Below are positions 7,636 through 16,381 of a DNA stretch of 64,000 nt, piece by piece. This DNA is from LGRD01 sp031382215. GTDB lineage: Bacteria; Pseudomonadota; Gammaproteobacteria; Burkholderiales; Burkholderiaceae_C. The translations under genes and the position numbers were made by a program. The stretch's first letter is position 1. Every line of letters starts with the position of its first letter. The notes under the pieces were generated by a model that searched no databases, was not told where the DNA came from, and saw nothing but the letters and a program-made list of their open reading frames with translations. The stretch is taken from contig JANMYQ010000361.1 in NCBI GenBank assembly GCA_031382215.1, forward strand, positions 1 to 64,000, given 5' to 3'.

Positions 7636-10260
7636 ATGACCCCGACCGAACCACGTCTACTGGCCGCGCTCGATGCGGCGATGAGTCAGATTCAGACGAC
7701 CGCCGCCGCCGTCGCCGACCGCGTGTCCGACATGCTCTGCACGATGGCCGAGTCGAGCACCCGCATCATCGAACGCGACCTGATGCTGCTGGCGCGGGTC
7801 GACCTGCTGCGCAACATCGCCGTTTTTCACGCCGCGTTCCGCGACGCGCTGCACGAGAAGGTGCACGAAGACCTGGCCACGCGCGGCACCACGCGGCGCC
7901 ACCAGGCCGCGACCGATTGGCAGTCGCTCAGCCTGGTCGGCGACCACGAGGTCGAAGAGCGCATGGTGTCCGACCGGATCGCGCAGCTCATCACGCACGA
8001 GTGCGAGTCCGAACTGCGCGAGCTCAACACCTACATCCTCGCCCTGCTGCGGGGGGCCCGCAGCGACGACAGCCGCAACCCGTTGCGCGCCGAGATCGTT
8101 GGCGCCGCGCTCTACAGCGCGATCGAGGCAGTGACCGACCAGCTCGACCTGCGCAAGCTGCTGACCCGCGACATGGGTTGGGCCATGGCGCGCGCGATGC
8201 CGGTGTGTTACGCCGAAATCGTGCGCGACCTGATAGCGCGCGGGGTGCAGCCGATCGGCATGACGGTGCGCTCGGTCGAAGGACCGGGCAACCAGTTGAG
8301 CGGCGGCCAGTCTGGCTACAGCACGGCCGGGAGGGAGTGGCATTCCACCGGCAACCAGGCCTCCGAGTTCAACCCGCCGCTCGGCGGCGCGGCGTCCGAC
8401 TTCGCCACCGGCCTGGGCGCCCCCGGCGCCAACTCGCGCGGCCATGGCCACGGCCCGTACACCGGCTCGGCACCCACCCGGCCCGACTCGCTGAGCGGCC
8501 GCGGCGGCATGGATTCGCGCCATCCGCCTTCGGCTGCCGCGCTGGCCGACGCCCAGTTGATGACCTTGCTACGCCGCCTGACGGCGCTGGCCAGCCGGCC
8601 CGGCGAGCTGGACGACCTGTTCCGTCGCTCGCACCAAGGCGCGCTGAACACCGACCTGGACGCCTCGGCCGGGCTGGCTCCCGAACCCGGCCGCCCCGGC
8701 GGCGGCTCCGGTTACGGCGCCGGCACGGGCTATGGCGGAGGGACTGGCTACGGCACGGGGTACGGCGCAGCGCAAGCCGGGAACCTGCCGGGGCTGATGG
8801 CGGTGAACCTGATCCGTGCCCACCGCGAGGAGTTGCGCCAGGCCTCCACCGGCCGGCTCGACCACATGGTGATCGACGTGGTCGGCAGCCTGTTCGACCA
8901 GATCTTGTCCGACTCGCGCGTGCCGCCGCAGATGGCGCGCCAGATCGCGCGACTGCAGTTGCCGGTGCTGCGCGTGGCGTTGAACGACACCAGCTTCTTC
9001 TCGTCGCGCCGCCACCCGGTGCGCCGCTTCGTGAACCGCATGGCCTCGCTGGCCTGCGCGTTCGAAGACTTCGACGACGGCCCGGGCAAGGAATTCATCA
9101 CCCGGGTGCGCGAACTGGTGCAGGAGATCGTCGACGGCGACTTCGACCAGATCGAGCTCTACGCGGCCAAGCTGTCCGAGCTGGAGGCCTTCATCGCGCG
9201 CCAGACGAAGGCCACCGTGGAGCAGACCGGTGCGGCGGTCACCCTGGAGAGCAAGGAGTCCGAGCTGCGCATCCAGCAGCGCTACATGCTGCAGTTGCAG
9301 ACCGCGTTGGAGCCGCTGCCTTTGCCCAAGTACCTGCGCGACTTCCTGTCGCAGGTCTGGAGCCAGGCGATGGTGCTGGCCGTGAGCCGCGACGGCGCCG
9401 ACTCGGACCGGGCCCAGCGCTACCGCCGGGTCGGCCGCGACCTGGTGATGAGCGTGCAGCCCAAAGGGTCGCCGGCGTTGCGCAAGAAGTTCCTGATGCA
9501 GTTGCCGCCGCTGATGAAAGACCTGTACGAGGGCATGAAACTGCTCGGCTGGTCGGAAGCGGCGCAGAAGGAGTTCTTCAGCAAACTGCTGCCGGCGCAC
9601 GCCGAGTCTTTGAAGGGCGCACCGCTGTCCGAGCTGGACCACAACCTGATGGTCAAACAGCTCGACGGCGTGTTCAGCATGCCGGTGCCGGGCACGGAAT
9701 CGCTCTCGCCGACCGACCCGGTGCCCGAGGTCCAACCCAGCGTCGAGATCGAGCGCCGCTTCACCGCAGACGAGGCCCAGGCCGTGGGCCTGGTCGAAGA
9801 GGCCGCGGTCGACTGGTCCGGCCACGTCGACATCGAGCTCGGCCTGGACAGCGACCCGGAAGCCAACGAAGCGGTGGCACAGCACCTGGGTGTGGACATC
9901 AACCTCGACCTGGCCAGCACCGAACCCAACGAGCCCACCCGGGGCGCCAAGCTGATGGACCACATCCAGCTCGGCTTTGCCTACCAGATGAATCTGAAGG
10001 AGCAGTGGCAGAAGGTGCGCCTGACCTACATGAGCCCGGGCCGCAGCTTCTTCGTCTTCAGCCGCGGCAAGAAGTACCAGGAGACGATTTCGATGACCTC
10101 GCGCATGCTCACGCGAATGTGCGAGACCGGCCGGCTGCGCGCCTTCGAGAACGCTTACCTGATGGAGCGCGCCACGCAGCGCGCGCGCAAGCAGCTGGCC
10201 GACATGAAGGCGCCCGCGACCAGGCTGGCGGCCAGGCCGGCTGCGCCGCCCAAGGCTTGA
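7636..10260 (+). CDS. DUF1631 family protein
   Basis: This large cytoplasmic protein (874 residues from ATG at 7636) belongs to DUF1631, an uncharacterised family common in beta- and gammaproteobacteria. No signal peptide or membrane segment is seen. The N-terminal helical part ends near residue 230. A Ser/Gly-rich linker of about 140 residues follows and contains a Gly-Tyr repeat (358-378). The conserved C-terminal half includes SFFVFSRGKKYQETISMTSR. A PilZ-like fold in the last 150 residues is possible but unproven. Length varies in the family because of linkers. The start at 7585 is also possible but has no better signal. The gene ends directly against the convergent pdxA homologue (TGA at 10260, pdxA stop at 10261). 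Function is unknown. Confidence 0.85.
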   Translation: MTPTEPRLLAALDAAMSQIQTTAAAVADRVSDMLCTMAESSTRIIERDLMLLARVDLLRNIAVFHAAFRDALHEKVHEDLATRGTTRRHQAATDWQSLSLVGDHEVEERMVSDRIAQLITHECESELRELNTYILALLRGARSDDSRNPLRAEIVGAALYSAIEAVTDQLDLRKLLTRDMGWAMARAMPVCYAEIVRDLIARGVQPIGMTVRSVEGPGNQLSGGQSGYSTAGREWHSTGNQASEFNPPLGGAASDFATGLGAPGANSRGHGHGPYTGSAPTRPDSLSGRGGMDSRHPPSAAALADAQLMTLLRRLTALASRPGELDDLFRRSHQGALNTDLDASAGLAPEPGRPGGGSGYGAGTGYGGGTGYGTGYGAAQAGNLPGLMAVNLIRAHREELRQASTGRLDHMVIDVVGSLFDQILSDSRVPPQMARQIARLQLPVLRVALNDTSFFSSRRHPVRRFVNRMASLACAFEDFDDGPGKEFITRVRELVQEIVDGDFDQIELYAAKLSELEAFIARQTKATVEQTGAAVTLESKESELRIQQRYMLQLQTALEPLPLPKYLRDFLSQVWSQAMVLAVSRDGADSDRAQRYRRVGRDLVMSVQPKGSPALRKKFLMQLPPLMKDLYEGMKLLGWSEAAQKEFFSKLLPAHAESLKGAPLSELDHNLMVKQLDGVFSMPVPGTESLSPTDPVPEVQPSVEIERRFTADEAQAVGLVEEAAVDWSGHVDIELGLDSDPEANEAVAQHLGVDINLDLASTEPNEPTRGAKLMDHIQLGFAYQMNLKEQWQKVRLTYMSPGRSFFVFSRGKKYQETISMTSRMLTRMCETGRLRAFENAYLMERATQRARKQLADMKAPATRLAARPAAPPKA
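8707..8769 (+). repeat. Gly-Tyr-rich coding repeat inside the DUF1631 gene
   Basis: A stretch of about 21 codons encodes repeated Gly-Tyr-Gly and Gly-Thr-Gly units, with five GY pairs. The DNA shows a matching imperfect repeat of the type GGCTATGGC/GGCTACGGC. It forms part of the low-complexity linker. Confidence 0.8.
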
Positions 10261-11316
10261 TCAGGCCGGCGCCGAGGGTCGCGCCAAGGGACTCACCAAA
10301 CCGCGCGCCATGCGCAGCGCCGCCAGCAAGCTGGCCGGGTCGGCGCGGCCGGTGCCCGCGATGTCGAATGCCGTGCCATGGTCGGGGCTGGTGCGCACGA
10401 AAGGCAGGCCCAGCGTCACGTTGACGCCCTGTTCGACGCCCAGGTACTTGACCGGGATCAGCCCGTGGTCGTGCGTCATCGCGATCACGATGTCGAACTC
10501 ACCCGCATGCTCGGGCGCGTTGCGGGCGCGCATGAACACCGTGTCGGGCGCGAACGGGCCACTGGCGTCGATGCCTTGCGCGCGTGCGGCCTGAACGGCC
10601 GGGCCGATGATGCGGATCTCCTCGTCGCCGAACAGGCCGCCTTCGCCGGCATGCGGGTTGAGCCCGGCCACCGCAATCCGCGGCCGCGGCCGGCCCCAGC
10701 GCGCTGCCGCCGCGTGCGCGATGCGGATGGTCTCGAGCACCGCGTCGAAAGTGACCGCGGCAATGGCGTCGCGCAGCGACAGGTGGATCGTCACCAGCAC
10801 CGTGCGCAACTGCTCGTTGGCCAGCATCATGCGCACCGGCGCCGGGCTCCCGTCGGGCGAGGCCAGGGCCTGCAGCATCTCGGTGTGGCCGGGAAAGCCC
10901 ACGCCGGCTGCGGCCAGCGCTTCCTTGTGGATTGGCGCGGTGACGATCGCCGCCACCGCGCCGCGGGTGACGAGTCGCACGGCATGGCGGATGCACGCCG
11001 CAGCCGCCGCACCGGCGCGGGCGTCGACCCGACCCAGCGGCGCCTGCAGCAGATCGGCCGCCACGCCATCGGCCTGCAGCACCGGCATGCACTGGGGTGG
11101 CAGCGCCGCGGCATCGGCCACCGATTCGACCTGCGCCACCGCCAGCAGCCCGCCGGTCAGCGCCGCCGCACGGCGCATCACGCCCACGTCGCCAACCACC
11201 ACGCAGCCGCGCGACTCGGCGCTGCGGAACATCTTGGCGATGATCTCCGGGCCAATGCCGCAGGCATCACCCATCGTCAGTGCGGTCAGTGCAAATGAGC
11301 TTGGAGCTGTGATCAT
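10261..11316 (-). CDS. pdxA: 4-hydroxythreonine-4-phosphate dehydrogenase family (PdxA or PdxA2)
   Basis: PdxA oxidises 4-phosphohydroxy-threonine in vitamin B6 synthesis; PdxA2 paralogues act on 4-phospho-sugar acids such as D-threonate or D-erythronate. The 351-residue protein shows the family core: TMGDACGIGPEIIAKMF at the N-terminus, TAPIHKEAL in the middle, and MTHDHGLIPVKYLG with LPFVRTSPDHGTAFDIAG near the C-terminus. These include the metal-binding histidines. The loop is GDACGIGPE, where E. coli-type PdxA has GDPAGIGPE, and the gene is not beside ksgA or surA. A PdxA2 role is therefore open. Its ATG overlaps the Nif3-like stop by 4 bp (ATGA), so the two are probably cotranslated. Confidence 0.85.
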   Translation of the reverse strand: MITAPSSFALTALTMGDACGIGPEIIAKMFRSAESRGCVVVGDVGVMRRAAALTGGLLAVAQVESVADAAALPPQCMPVLQADGVAADLLQAPLGRVDARAGAAAAACIRHAVRLVTRGAVAAIVTAPIHKEALAAAGVGFPGHTEMLQALASPDGSPAPVRMMLANEQLRTVLVTIHLSLRDAIAAVTFDAVLETIRIAHAAAARWGRPRPRIAVAGLNPHAGEGGLFGDEEIRIIGPAVQAARAQGIDASGPFAPDTVFMRARNAPEHAGEFDIVIAMTHDHGLIPVKYLGVEQGVNVTLGLPFVRTSPDHGTAFDIAGTGRADPASLLAALRMARGLVSPLARPSAPA

Positions 11317-12062
11317 GCCGGGTTGTCGATCTCGATGAAGCGGTGCTCGAGGCCGAAACGCTCGGCCACGTGCTGAGCCACCGCCGGCGCGCCGAAACGT
11401 TCGCTCGCATGGTGGCCACAGGCGAAGAAGGCCACGCCGGTTTCGCGTGCGTAGTGCGCTTGCGGTTCCGAGATCTCGCCCGTCACGTAAGCGTCGGCAC
11501 CGGCCGCGATCGCCGCCTCGAAGTAGCCTTGCGCACCGCCGGTGCACCAGGCGATGCGCCGCAACGGCCGGCCGTCGCCTGCCACGACCGTGGGCTCGCG
11601 GCCGAGCTGCAGCTTCAGCGCGGCGCCCAGTTCGGCCGCCGTCGTCGGCAGCACGGCGCTGCCGATGAAACCCAGGTCCTGCTCGCCAAAGCGGGCGTCG
11701 GCGCGCCATTGCAGGCGCAAGCCGAACTGCGTGTTGTTGCCGAATGCGGGGTGCGCGTCGAGCGGCAGGTGGAAAGCGAACAGGTTGATCTGGTGCGCCA
11801 GCAACAGCTCCAGGCGCTGCTTGAGCCAGCCGGTCACGCGGCCGTCGTGGCCCTTCCAGAACAGACCGTGGTGCACCAGCACCGCGTCGGCCCGCGTGGC
11901 GATGGCGGCTTCGATCAGCGCGCGGCTGGCGGTGACGCCGGAGACGATCCTGCGCACCTCGGGTTTGCCCTCGACCTGCAGACCGTTCGGCCCATAATCG
12001 CGAAACCGGCCGACGTCGAGCAGGGTGTTGAGGTAGGCCTCGATATCGCCGCGTGTTGCCAT
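11313..12062 (-). CDS. Nif3-like dinuclear metal-centre protein
   Basis: This 249-residue protein belongs to the YbgI/Nif3 family, which forms toroidal hexamers with a dinuclear metal site. The biochemical role is not settled; GTP cyclohydrolase I type 2 is a frequent but weakly supported name. Metal-ligand motifs are visible: VHHGLFWKG, NLFAFHLPLDAH and the late GHHASERFG. It is first in a two-gene unit with the pdxA homologue (4-bp overlap). It diverges from the DegQ-type protease with only 14 bp between start codons, so both promoters must lie within the neighbouring coding sequence or overlap. Confidence 0.93.
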   Translation of the reverse strand: MATRGDIEAYLNTLLDVGRFRDYGPNGLQVEGKPEVRRIVSGVTASRALIEAAIATRADAVLVHHGLFWKGHDGRVTGWLKQRLELLLAHQINLFAFHLPLDAHPAFGNNTQFGLRLQWRADARFGEQDLGFIGSAVLPTTAAELGAALKLQLGREPTVVAGDGRPLRRIAWCTGGAQGYFEAAIAAGADAYVTGEISEPQAHYARETGVAFFACGHHASERFGAPAVAQHVAERFGLEHRFIEIDNPA

Positions 12063-12076
12063 TGACCCCCCTCTCC

Positions 12077-13249
12077 ATGCGCCGAACCTGGCTCATTTTC
12101 TCCCAAGCGGTCACTGTCGCCGTGGCAGTGCTGTTCGTGGTGGCCACGCTCAAGCCCGAGTGGCTCGCGCGCGGCGCCGGACCGGCCACGCCCGCGGCGG
12201 CGGTGGTGCTGGCGCCGCCCGTGCAGACGGTGGCCTTGAACAGCGGTTCGGTGGTGACCAGCTACAGCGTCGCCGCCCGGCGCGCCACGCCGGCGGTGGT
12301 GAGCATCACCGCCAGCAAGGCGCCGGCCCGCCACCCCGGCGCCAACGACCCGTGGTTCCAGTTCTTCTTCGGCGATCGCTCGCGCCAGATGCCGCAAGAG
12401 CCGCAGATGGGCCTGGGCTCGGGCGTCATCGTCTCGTCCGACGGTTACCTGATCACCAACAATCACGTGATCGCCGACGCCAACGACATCGAGGTCATGC
12501 TGACCGACGGGCGCCAGGCCAAGGCCAAGGTCATCGGCACCGACCCCGACACCGACGTGGCGGTGCTCAAGATCGAGCTCGACCGCCTGCCCACCATCGC
12601 CTTCGGCGACAACGACGGCATGCAGGTCGGCGACGTGGTGCTGGCCATCGGCAACCCGTTCGGCGTGGGGCAGACGGTCACGTCCGGAATCATCAGCGCG
12701 CTCGGCCGCAACCAGCTCGGCATCAACACCTTCGAGAACTTCATCCAGACCGATGCCGCCATCAACCCCGGCAATTCCGGCGGCGCGCTGGTCGACGCCA
12801 ACGGCAACCTGCTCGGCATCAACACCGCCATCTACTCACGCAGCGGCGGCAGCCTGGGCATCGGCTTCGCCATTCCGGTGGGCACCGCGCGCCAGGTGAT
12901 GGAAGGGCTGATCAAGGACGGCATGGTCACGCGCGGCTGGATCGGCGTGGAGCCGCGCGACCTCACGCCCGAGATCGCCGAGACGCTGAAGCTGCCGATC
13001 AAGCAAGGTGTGCTGATCACCGGCGTGCTCAACAGCGGGCCGGCCAGCAGCGCCGGGCTGCGCCCGGGCGACGTGGTGGTGAAGATCGCCGACACACCGG
13101 TGGCCAACACGGTGCAGTTGCTCGGTGCCGTGGCGGCGCTCAAGCCCCAGGCCACCGCAGTGATCAGCGTGCAGCGCGGCGATCAGGCGCTGGCGCTGAA
13201 CGTGCTAGTGGCGCAGCGGCCGAAGCAGAAGGTCCAGCCCGAGCGCTGA
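12077..13249 (+). CDS. DegQ/HtrA-type periplasmic serine protease with one PDZ domain
   Basis: This trypsin-like quality-control protease has 390 residues. The ATG at 12077 is followed by an uncleaved signal-anchor (about residues 8-23), so the enzyme probably faces the periplasm from the inner membrane. The catalytic triad is His130 (TNNHVIADA), Asp160 (DTDVAVLKI) and Ser234 (NPGNSGGAL). A single PDZ domain follows at about 285-375. One PDZ domain plus an anchor resembles DegS or AlgW more than DegP, but the DegS role cannot be inferred without its partners. The gene is convergent with tatCBA, a common neighbour in Burkholderiales. Confidence 0.92.
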   Translation: MRRTWLIFSQAVTVAVAVLFVVATLKPEWLARGAGPATPAAAVVLAPPVQTVALNSGSVVTSYSVAARRATPAVVSITASKAPARHPGANDPWFQFFFGDRSRQMPQEPQMGLGSGVIVSSDGYLITNNHVIADANDIEVMLTDGRQAKAKVIGTDPDTDVAVLKIELDRLPTIAFGDNDGMQVGDVVLAIGNPFGVGQTVTSGIISALGRNQLGINTFENFIQTDAAINPGNSGGALVDANGNLLGINTAIYSRSGGSLGIGFAIPVGTARQVMEGLIKDGMVTRGWIGVEPRDLTPEIAETLKLPIKQGVLITGVLNSGPASSAGLRPGDVVVKIADTPVANTVQLLGAVAALKPQATAVISVQRGDQALALNVLVAQRPKQKVQPER

Positions 13250-13250
13250 A

Positions 13251-13264
13251 CGCCCGGTCGGGCG
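13251..13264. terminator. Short inverted repeat between convergent protease and tatC genes
   Basis: CGCCCG and CGGGCG flank a 2-base centre in the 19-bp gap between two convergent stop codons. It may act as a weak bidirectional terminator. There is no T-run. Confidence 0.4.
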
Positions 13265-13268
13265 CCTG

Positions 13269-14075
13269 CTACGCGCTCGGCTTCTCTTCAGACTTATCTC
13301 GAGTCGGCCCTTCGGCCGGCGCCTGGGTGTGCTTGATGAAGATCTGCGCGGCCCAGATGCCGACCTCGTACAAGATGCACATCGGGATCGCCAGCGCGAG
13401 CTGCGAGACCACGTCGGGCGGCGTGATGACCGCGGCGATGATGAACGACAGCACGATGAAGTAGCTGCGGAATGCCTTCAGCTTCTCGATGCTGACCAGC
13501 CCCATGCGCGCCAGCACGATCACGACGATGGGCACCTCGAACGCGGCGCCGAAGGCAATGAACATGGTCAGCACGAAGCTGAGGTAGGCCTCGATGTCGG
13601 GCGCGGCGGTGATGCTCTTGGGCGCAAAGCTCTGGATGAACTTGAACACCTGCCCGAACACGAAGAAATAGCAGAACGCCACGCCGATGAAGAACAGCAA
13701 GGTGCTGGAGATCACCAGCGGCATCACCAGCTTCTTCTCATGCGTGTAGAGGCCCGGCGCCACGAAGGCCCAGACCTGGTACAGCACCACCGGCAAGGCC
13801 ACCAGAAAGGCCGCCAACAGGGTGATCTTCAGCGGCACCAGGAACGGCGAGATCACGTTGGTCGCAATCAGCGTGGTGCCGGCCGGCAACTGCGCCACCA
13901 GCGGCGCGGCGAGCAGGTCGTAGAGCATGCTCGGGCCCGGCCAGAACGCCAGCACGCCGAAGCACACCCCCACCGCGATCGCCGCACGCACCAGCCGGTC
14001 ACGCAACTCGACCAAGTGGGTGACGAAGGGTTGTTCGGTGCCCGCGAGTTCGTCGGGGTTCTTGTCGTCGCTCAT
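13269..14075 (-). CDS. tatC: Sec-independent protein translocase TatC
   Basis: TatC is the polytopic receptor that recognises twin-arginine signal peptides and forms the core of the Tat translocase. The ATG at 14075 gives 268 residues starting MSDDKNPDELAGTEQPFVTH. The conserved FVTHLVELRDRLVRA segment precedes TM1. Six hydrophobic helices follow, with the typical FFIGVAFCYFFVFGQVFKF. The gene is last in tatABC. Its substrates in this window probably include the Rieske protein and the multicopper oxidase at 24425. Confidence 0.97.
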   Translation of the reverse strand: MSDDKNPDELAGTEQPFVTHLVELRDRLVRAAIAVGVCFGVLAFWPGPSMLYDLLAAPLVAQLPAGTTLIATNVISPFLVPLKITLLAAFLVALPVVLYQVWAFVAPGLYTHEKKLVMPLVISSTLLFFIGVAFCYFFVFGQVFKFIQSFAPKSITAAPDIEAYLSFVLTMFIAFGAAFEVPIVVIVLARMGLVSIEKLKAFRSYFIVLSFIIAAVITPPDVVSQLALAIPMCILYEVGIWAAQIFIKHTQAPAEGPTRDKSEEKPSA

Positions 14076-14082
14076 GTACGGC

Positions 14083-14568
14083 TCATGCCGTGGGACGCGG
14101 CGGGCGGAAGCGCGCCACGCGCGCCGCGCCCGACTGCGCCTTGGCGCGAATGCCGTTGCGCTGCTTGTACCACTGCGGTGTTGCACCGCGCTTGAGGCGC
14201 CATTTCTTCTTCGGGTGCTTGTATTCTGGGGGCGGTGGCTGCACGGGCTCGTACGAGCCGCTGTGGTCGGGCAAGCCGGAAGTGGCGTCCTGCCAGGTCT
14301 TGTCGAAGTCGGCGCTGGTCTGGTGAATCTCGTTGCTCACCGTCTGCTCGACGTCGCGCGCCGCACTTTCGATGTCGGTCTTCATCTTCTTGAGCTCTTC
14401 CAGCTCGATCGAGCGATTGACCTCGGCCTTCACGTCGGCCACGTAACGCTGCGCCTTGCCGAGCATGTGTCCCACCGTTCGCGCCACGCGCGGCAGCTTC
14501 TCCGGCCCGATCACGATCAGCGCCACCGCGCCAATCAGCGCGATCTTGTCGAAGCCGAAATCGATCAT
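14083..14568 (-). CDS. tatB: Sec-independent protein translocase TatB
   Basis: TatB works with TatC to bind Tat signal peptides. The 161-residue protein starts MIDFGFDKIALIGAVALIVI, a short N-terminal membrane helix followed by GPEKLPRVARTVG, the TatB hinge and amphipathic helix. A charged coiled region and a basic Pro-rich tail complete it. It sits 7 bp upstream of tatC and 10 bp after tatA. The longer start at 14637 was rejected because it adds only Arg-rich non-family sequence. Confidence 0.95.
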   Translation of the reverse strand: MIDFGFDKIALIGAVALIVIGPEKLPRVARTVGHMLGKAQRYVADVKAEVNRSIELEELKKMKTDIESAARDVEQTVSNEIHQTSADFDKTWQDATSGLPDHSGSYEPVQPPPPEYKHPKKKWRLKRGATPQWYKQRNGIRAKAQSGAARVARFRPPRPTA

Positions 14569-14578
14569 CGCCGACGGT

Positions 14579-14824
14579 TCAGGACTTCGTCTTCGCCTGC
14601 ACGTCCACCGTGTTCTCGTCGCTCGCCTTCTGCGCATTGCTCACCTGCGCTGCCGGCGACGACGGATCGGCCGCGGCAGAAGCCCCCCCGTCCTTGACTC
14701 CGTCCTTGAAGCCCTTGACCGCACCGCCCAGATCGGAGCCGATGTTCTTGAGCTTCTTGGTACCGAACACCAGCACCACGATCAGCAAAACGATCAACCA
14801 ATGCCAAACGCTGAATGAACCCAT
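14579..14824 (-). CDS. tatA: Sec-independent protein translocase TatA
   Basis: TatA polymerises to form the protein-conducting element of the Tat system. The 81 residues begin MGSFSVWHWLIVLLIVVLVF, a single membrane helix. FGTKKLKNIGSDLGGAVKGF then forms the amphipathic helix with the conserved FG hinge. The tail is Ala/Ser-rich and polar. It is first of tatABC. Confidence 0.96.
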   Translation of the reverse strand: MGSFSVWHWLIVLLIVVLVFGTKKLKNIGSDLGGAVKGFKDGVKDGGASAAADPSSPAAQVSNAQKASDENTVDVQAKTKS

Positions 14825-14884
14825 GATTTTTCTCCAGAGAGGAATGAGGGAATTCTAGGGGCCGCCTGCCGGAAGGGGCTTTGC

Positions 14885-15232
14885 TCAACCCTTGGCCCAG
14901 GGCCGCGGCCCGCCCATCACGTGCATGTGCACGTGCTGCACTTCTTGCCGGCCGTCGGGACCGGTGTTGATCAAGGTGCGAAAGCCGTTGGTCACGCCTT
15001 GCTGCAGCATCAGCTTGGGCGCCAGCGCAAGCATGCGGCCGAGCAGCGGCTCGTGCTCGTCGGTCAATTCGTACATCGTGGCCACGTGCTGCTTCGGGAT
15101 GATCAGCAGGTGCACTGGCGCCCATGGCTCGATGTCGTGAAAGACCAGCAGTTCGTCGTCCTCGTGGGCCTTGCGGCTCGGGATCTGGCCGGCGACGATT
15201 TTGCAGAAGATGCAGGTCGGGTCGTGACTCAT
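14885..15232 (-). CDS. Histidine-triad (HIT) nucleotide-binding protein, HinT-like
   Basis: HinT proteins hydrolyse aminoacyl- and phosphoramidate-AMP adducts. The 115-residue protein has the zinc-type N-terminus DPTCIFCKIVAGQIPS and the catalytic triad HVHMHVMGG near residue 105. It lies between tatA and the small membrane-protein gene, the standard place in Burkholderiales. Confidence 0.95.
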   Translation of the reverse strand: MSHDPTCIFCKIVAGQIPSRKAHEDDELLVFHDIEPWAPVHLLIIPKQHVATMYELTDEHEPLLGRMLALAPKLMLQQGVTNGFRTLINTGPDGRQEVQHVHMHVMGGPRPWAKG

Positions 15233-15242
15233 GACCGGTCTC

Positions 15243-15632
15243 TCATTGCGGCATCGCCTTGCCGGCGTTCAAGTTCATCCAGCCGCGGATCACGCGGTAC
15301 AGGAACCAGATCGAGATCGCAGCCCAGGCAATCCAGCCCGGCAGCACCAGCAGGATCCAGAGCGGAATCGTGATCACGTACAGCCCACCGGCCCACAGCA
15401 CCGAACGAATGCGCCAGCTGAAGTGCGACTCCTGCCAGGTGCCCGCGGCATCGTCCTTCTTCACCATGTCGATGATGAAGGCCACGATCAGCAGCACGAT
15501 GCTGGCTTGCACGCCGGGCAGCACTGCGCCCACCGCAACGATGGTGTGCAGCAGGTAACTGATATTGCCGACCGTCTTCAGGCTGCGTTGGCGGCCATCT
15601 TCCACGTCGATCACTTCATTCATGTTGCTCAT
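15243..15632 (-). CDS. Small multi-spanning membrane protein (DUF4870-like)
   Basis: This 129-residue protein has three to four hydrophobic segments: about residues 24-43, 45-55, 78-98 and 100-113. There are no catalytic motifs. It resembles DUF4870-type inner-membrane proteins of unknown function. Its ATG overlaps the hisE stop by 4 bp (15629-15632), so translation is likely coupled. It is conserved in this position in related bacteria by my recollection, but no role is known. Confidence 0.75.
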   Translation of the reverse strand: MSNMNEVIDVEDGRQRSLKTVGNISYLLHTIVAVGAVLPGVQASIVLLIVAFIIDMVKKDDAAGTWQESHFSWRIRSVLWAGGLYVITIPLWILLVLPGWIAWAAISIWFLYRVIRGWMNLNAGKAMPQ

Positions 15633-15973
15633 GTTCCATCTGCCTCACGATCCTGCATCTTGCGGGATGCAAATTCTTCAAGCCCTGAGAGTCCTTCGCG
15701 GCGCTCCAGCTCCTTCAGCACATCGGCGGGCCTCAGGCCGAATGCGCTGAGCGCGAGCATCGAATGGAACCACAGGTCGGCAACCTCGCCCACGATCCTG
15801 GCAGGTTCGCCGTCCTTGCAGGCCATCACGACTTCGGTCGCTTCTTCTCCGATCTTCTTCAGGATCGCGTCATGGCCCTTCGAGAACAGCCGTGCGACGT
15901 AACTCTTGTCGGGGTCACCACCGCGCCGCGATTCGATGACCTGCGCCAGCCGCTCCAAAGTGTCGTCGCTCAT
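15629..15973 (-). CDS. hisE: Phosphoribosyl-ATP diphosphatase
   Basis: HisE removes pyrophosphate from phosphoribosyl-ATP, the second step of histidine synthesis. The ATG at 15973 gives 114 residues starting MSDDTLERLAQVIESRRGGD. The MazG-like metal-binding motif is KKIGEEATEVVMACKDG, with EVADLWFHSMLAL further on. It overlaps hisI upstream and the membrane-protein gene downstream by 4 bp each. The longer start at 16051 lies inside hisI and was rejected. Confidence 0.96.
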   Translation of the reverse strand: MSDDTLERLAQVIESRRGGDPDKSYVARLFSKGHDAILKKIGEEATEVVMACKDGEPARIVGEVADLWFHSMLALSAFGLRPADVLKELERREGLSGLEEFASRKMQDREADGT

Positions 15974-16359
15974 TTGTAGATGCTTTCCGGGTCTTTCAAG
16001 ACCGGCTCGGTGGTTTTCCACTCGCCGCCCTGCAAAAGGCTGAAGAAACACGAGTGTCGCCCGGTGTGGCAGGCAATGCCGGGGGTGTGGCCGAGTTGTT
16101 CCACCTTGAGCAACACCACGTCCTTGTCACAATCCAGTCGCAATTCATGCACCTTCTGGATGTGGCCGCTCTCTTCGCCCTTGTGCCACAGGCGCTGGCG
16201 CGAGCGGCTGAAGTACACCGCCTCGCCCAGCTCCGCCGTCTTGGCCAACGCCTCGCGGTTCATGAACGCGAACATCAGCACGTCGTTGCTGCCGACTTCC
16301 TGCGCAATCACCGGCACCAGGCCCTGCGGATCCCACTTCACTTCATCGAGCCAGTTCAT
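15970..16359 (-). CDS. hisI: Phosphoribosyl-AMP cyclohydrolase
   Basis: HisI opens the adenine ring of phosphoribosyl-AMP, the third step of histidine synthesis. The 129-residue protein starts MNWLDEVKWDPQGLVPVIAQ. It contains SRSRQRLWHKGEESGH and the metal-binding LDCDKDVVL and GIACHTGRHSCFF segments. hisI and hisE are separate genes here, not fused as in enterics. The usual upstream genes hisBHAF are absent: the next gene upstream is a Nudix hydrolase, so the his operon is broken at this point. Confidence 0.96.
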   Translation of the reverse strand: MNWLDEVKWDPQGLVPVIAQEVGSNDVLMFAFMNREALAKTAELGEAVYFSRSRQRLWHKGEESGHIQKVHELRLDCDKDVVLLKVEQLGHTPGIACHTGRHSCFFSLLQGGEWKTTEPVLKDPESIYK

Positions 16360-16381
16360 GGCTTCCAGTGTAGCGGGGGGC

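Noticed and set aside
7917..10424. Long alternative plus-strand frame inside the DUF1631 gene
   Set aside because: Arg/Gly/Pro-rich translation with no domains; the DUF1631 frame is coherent across the region.
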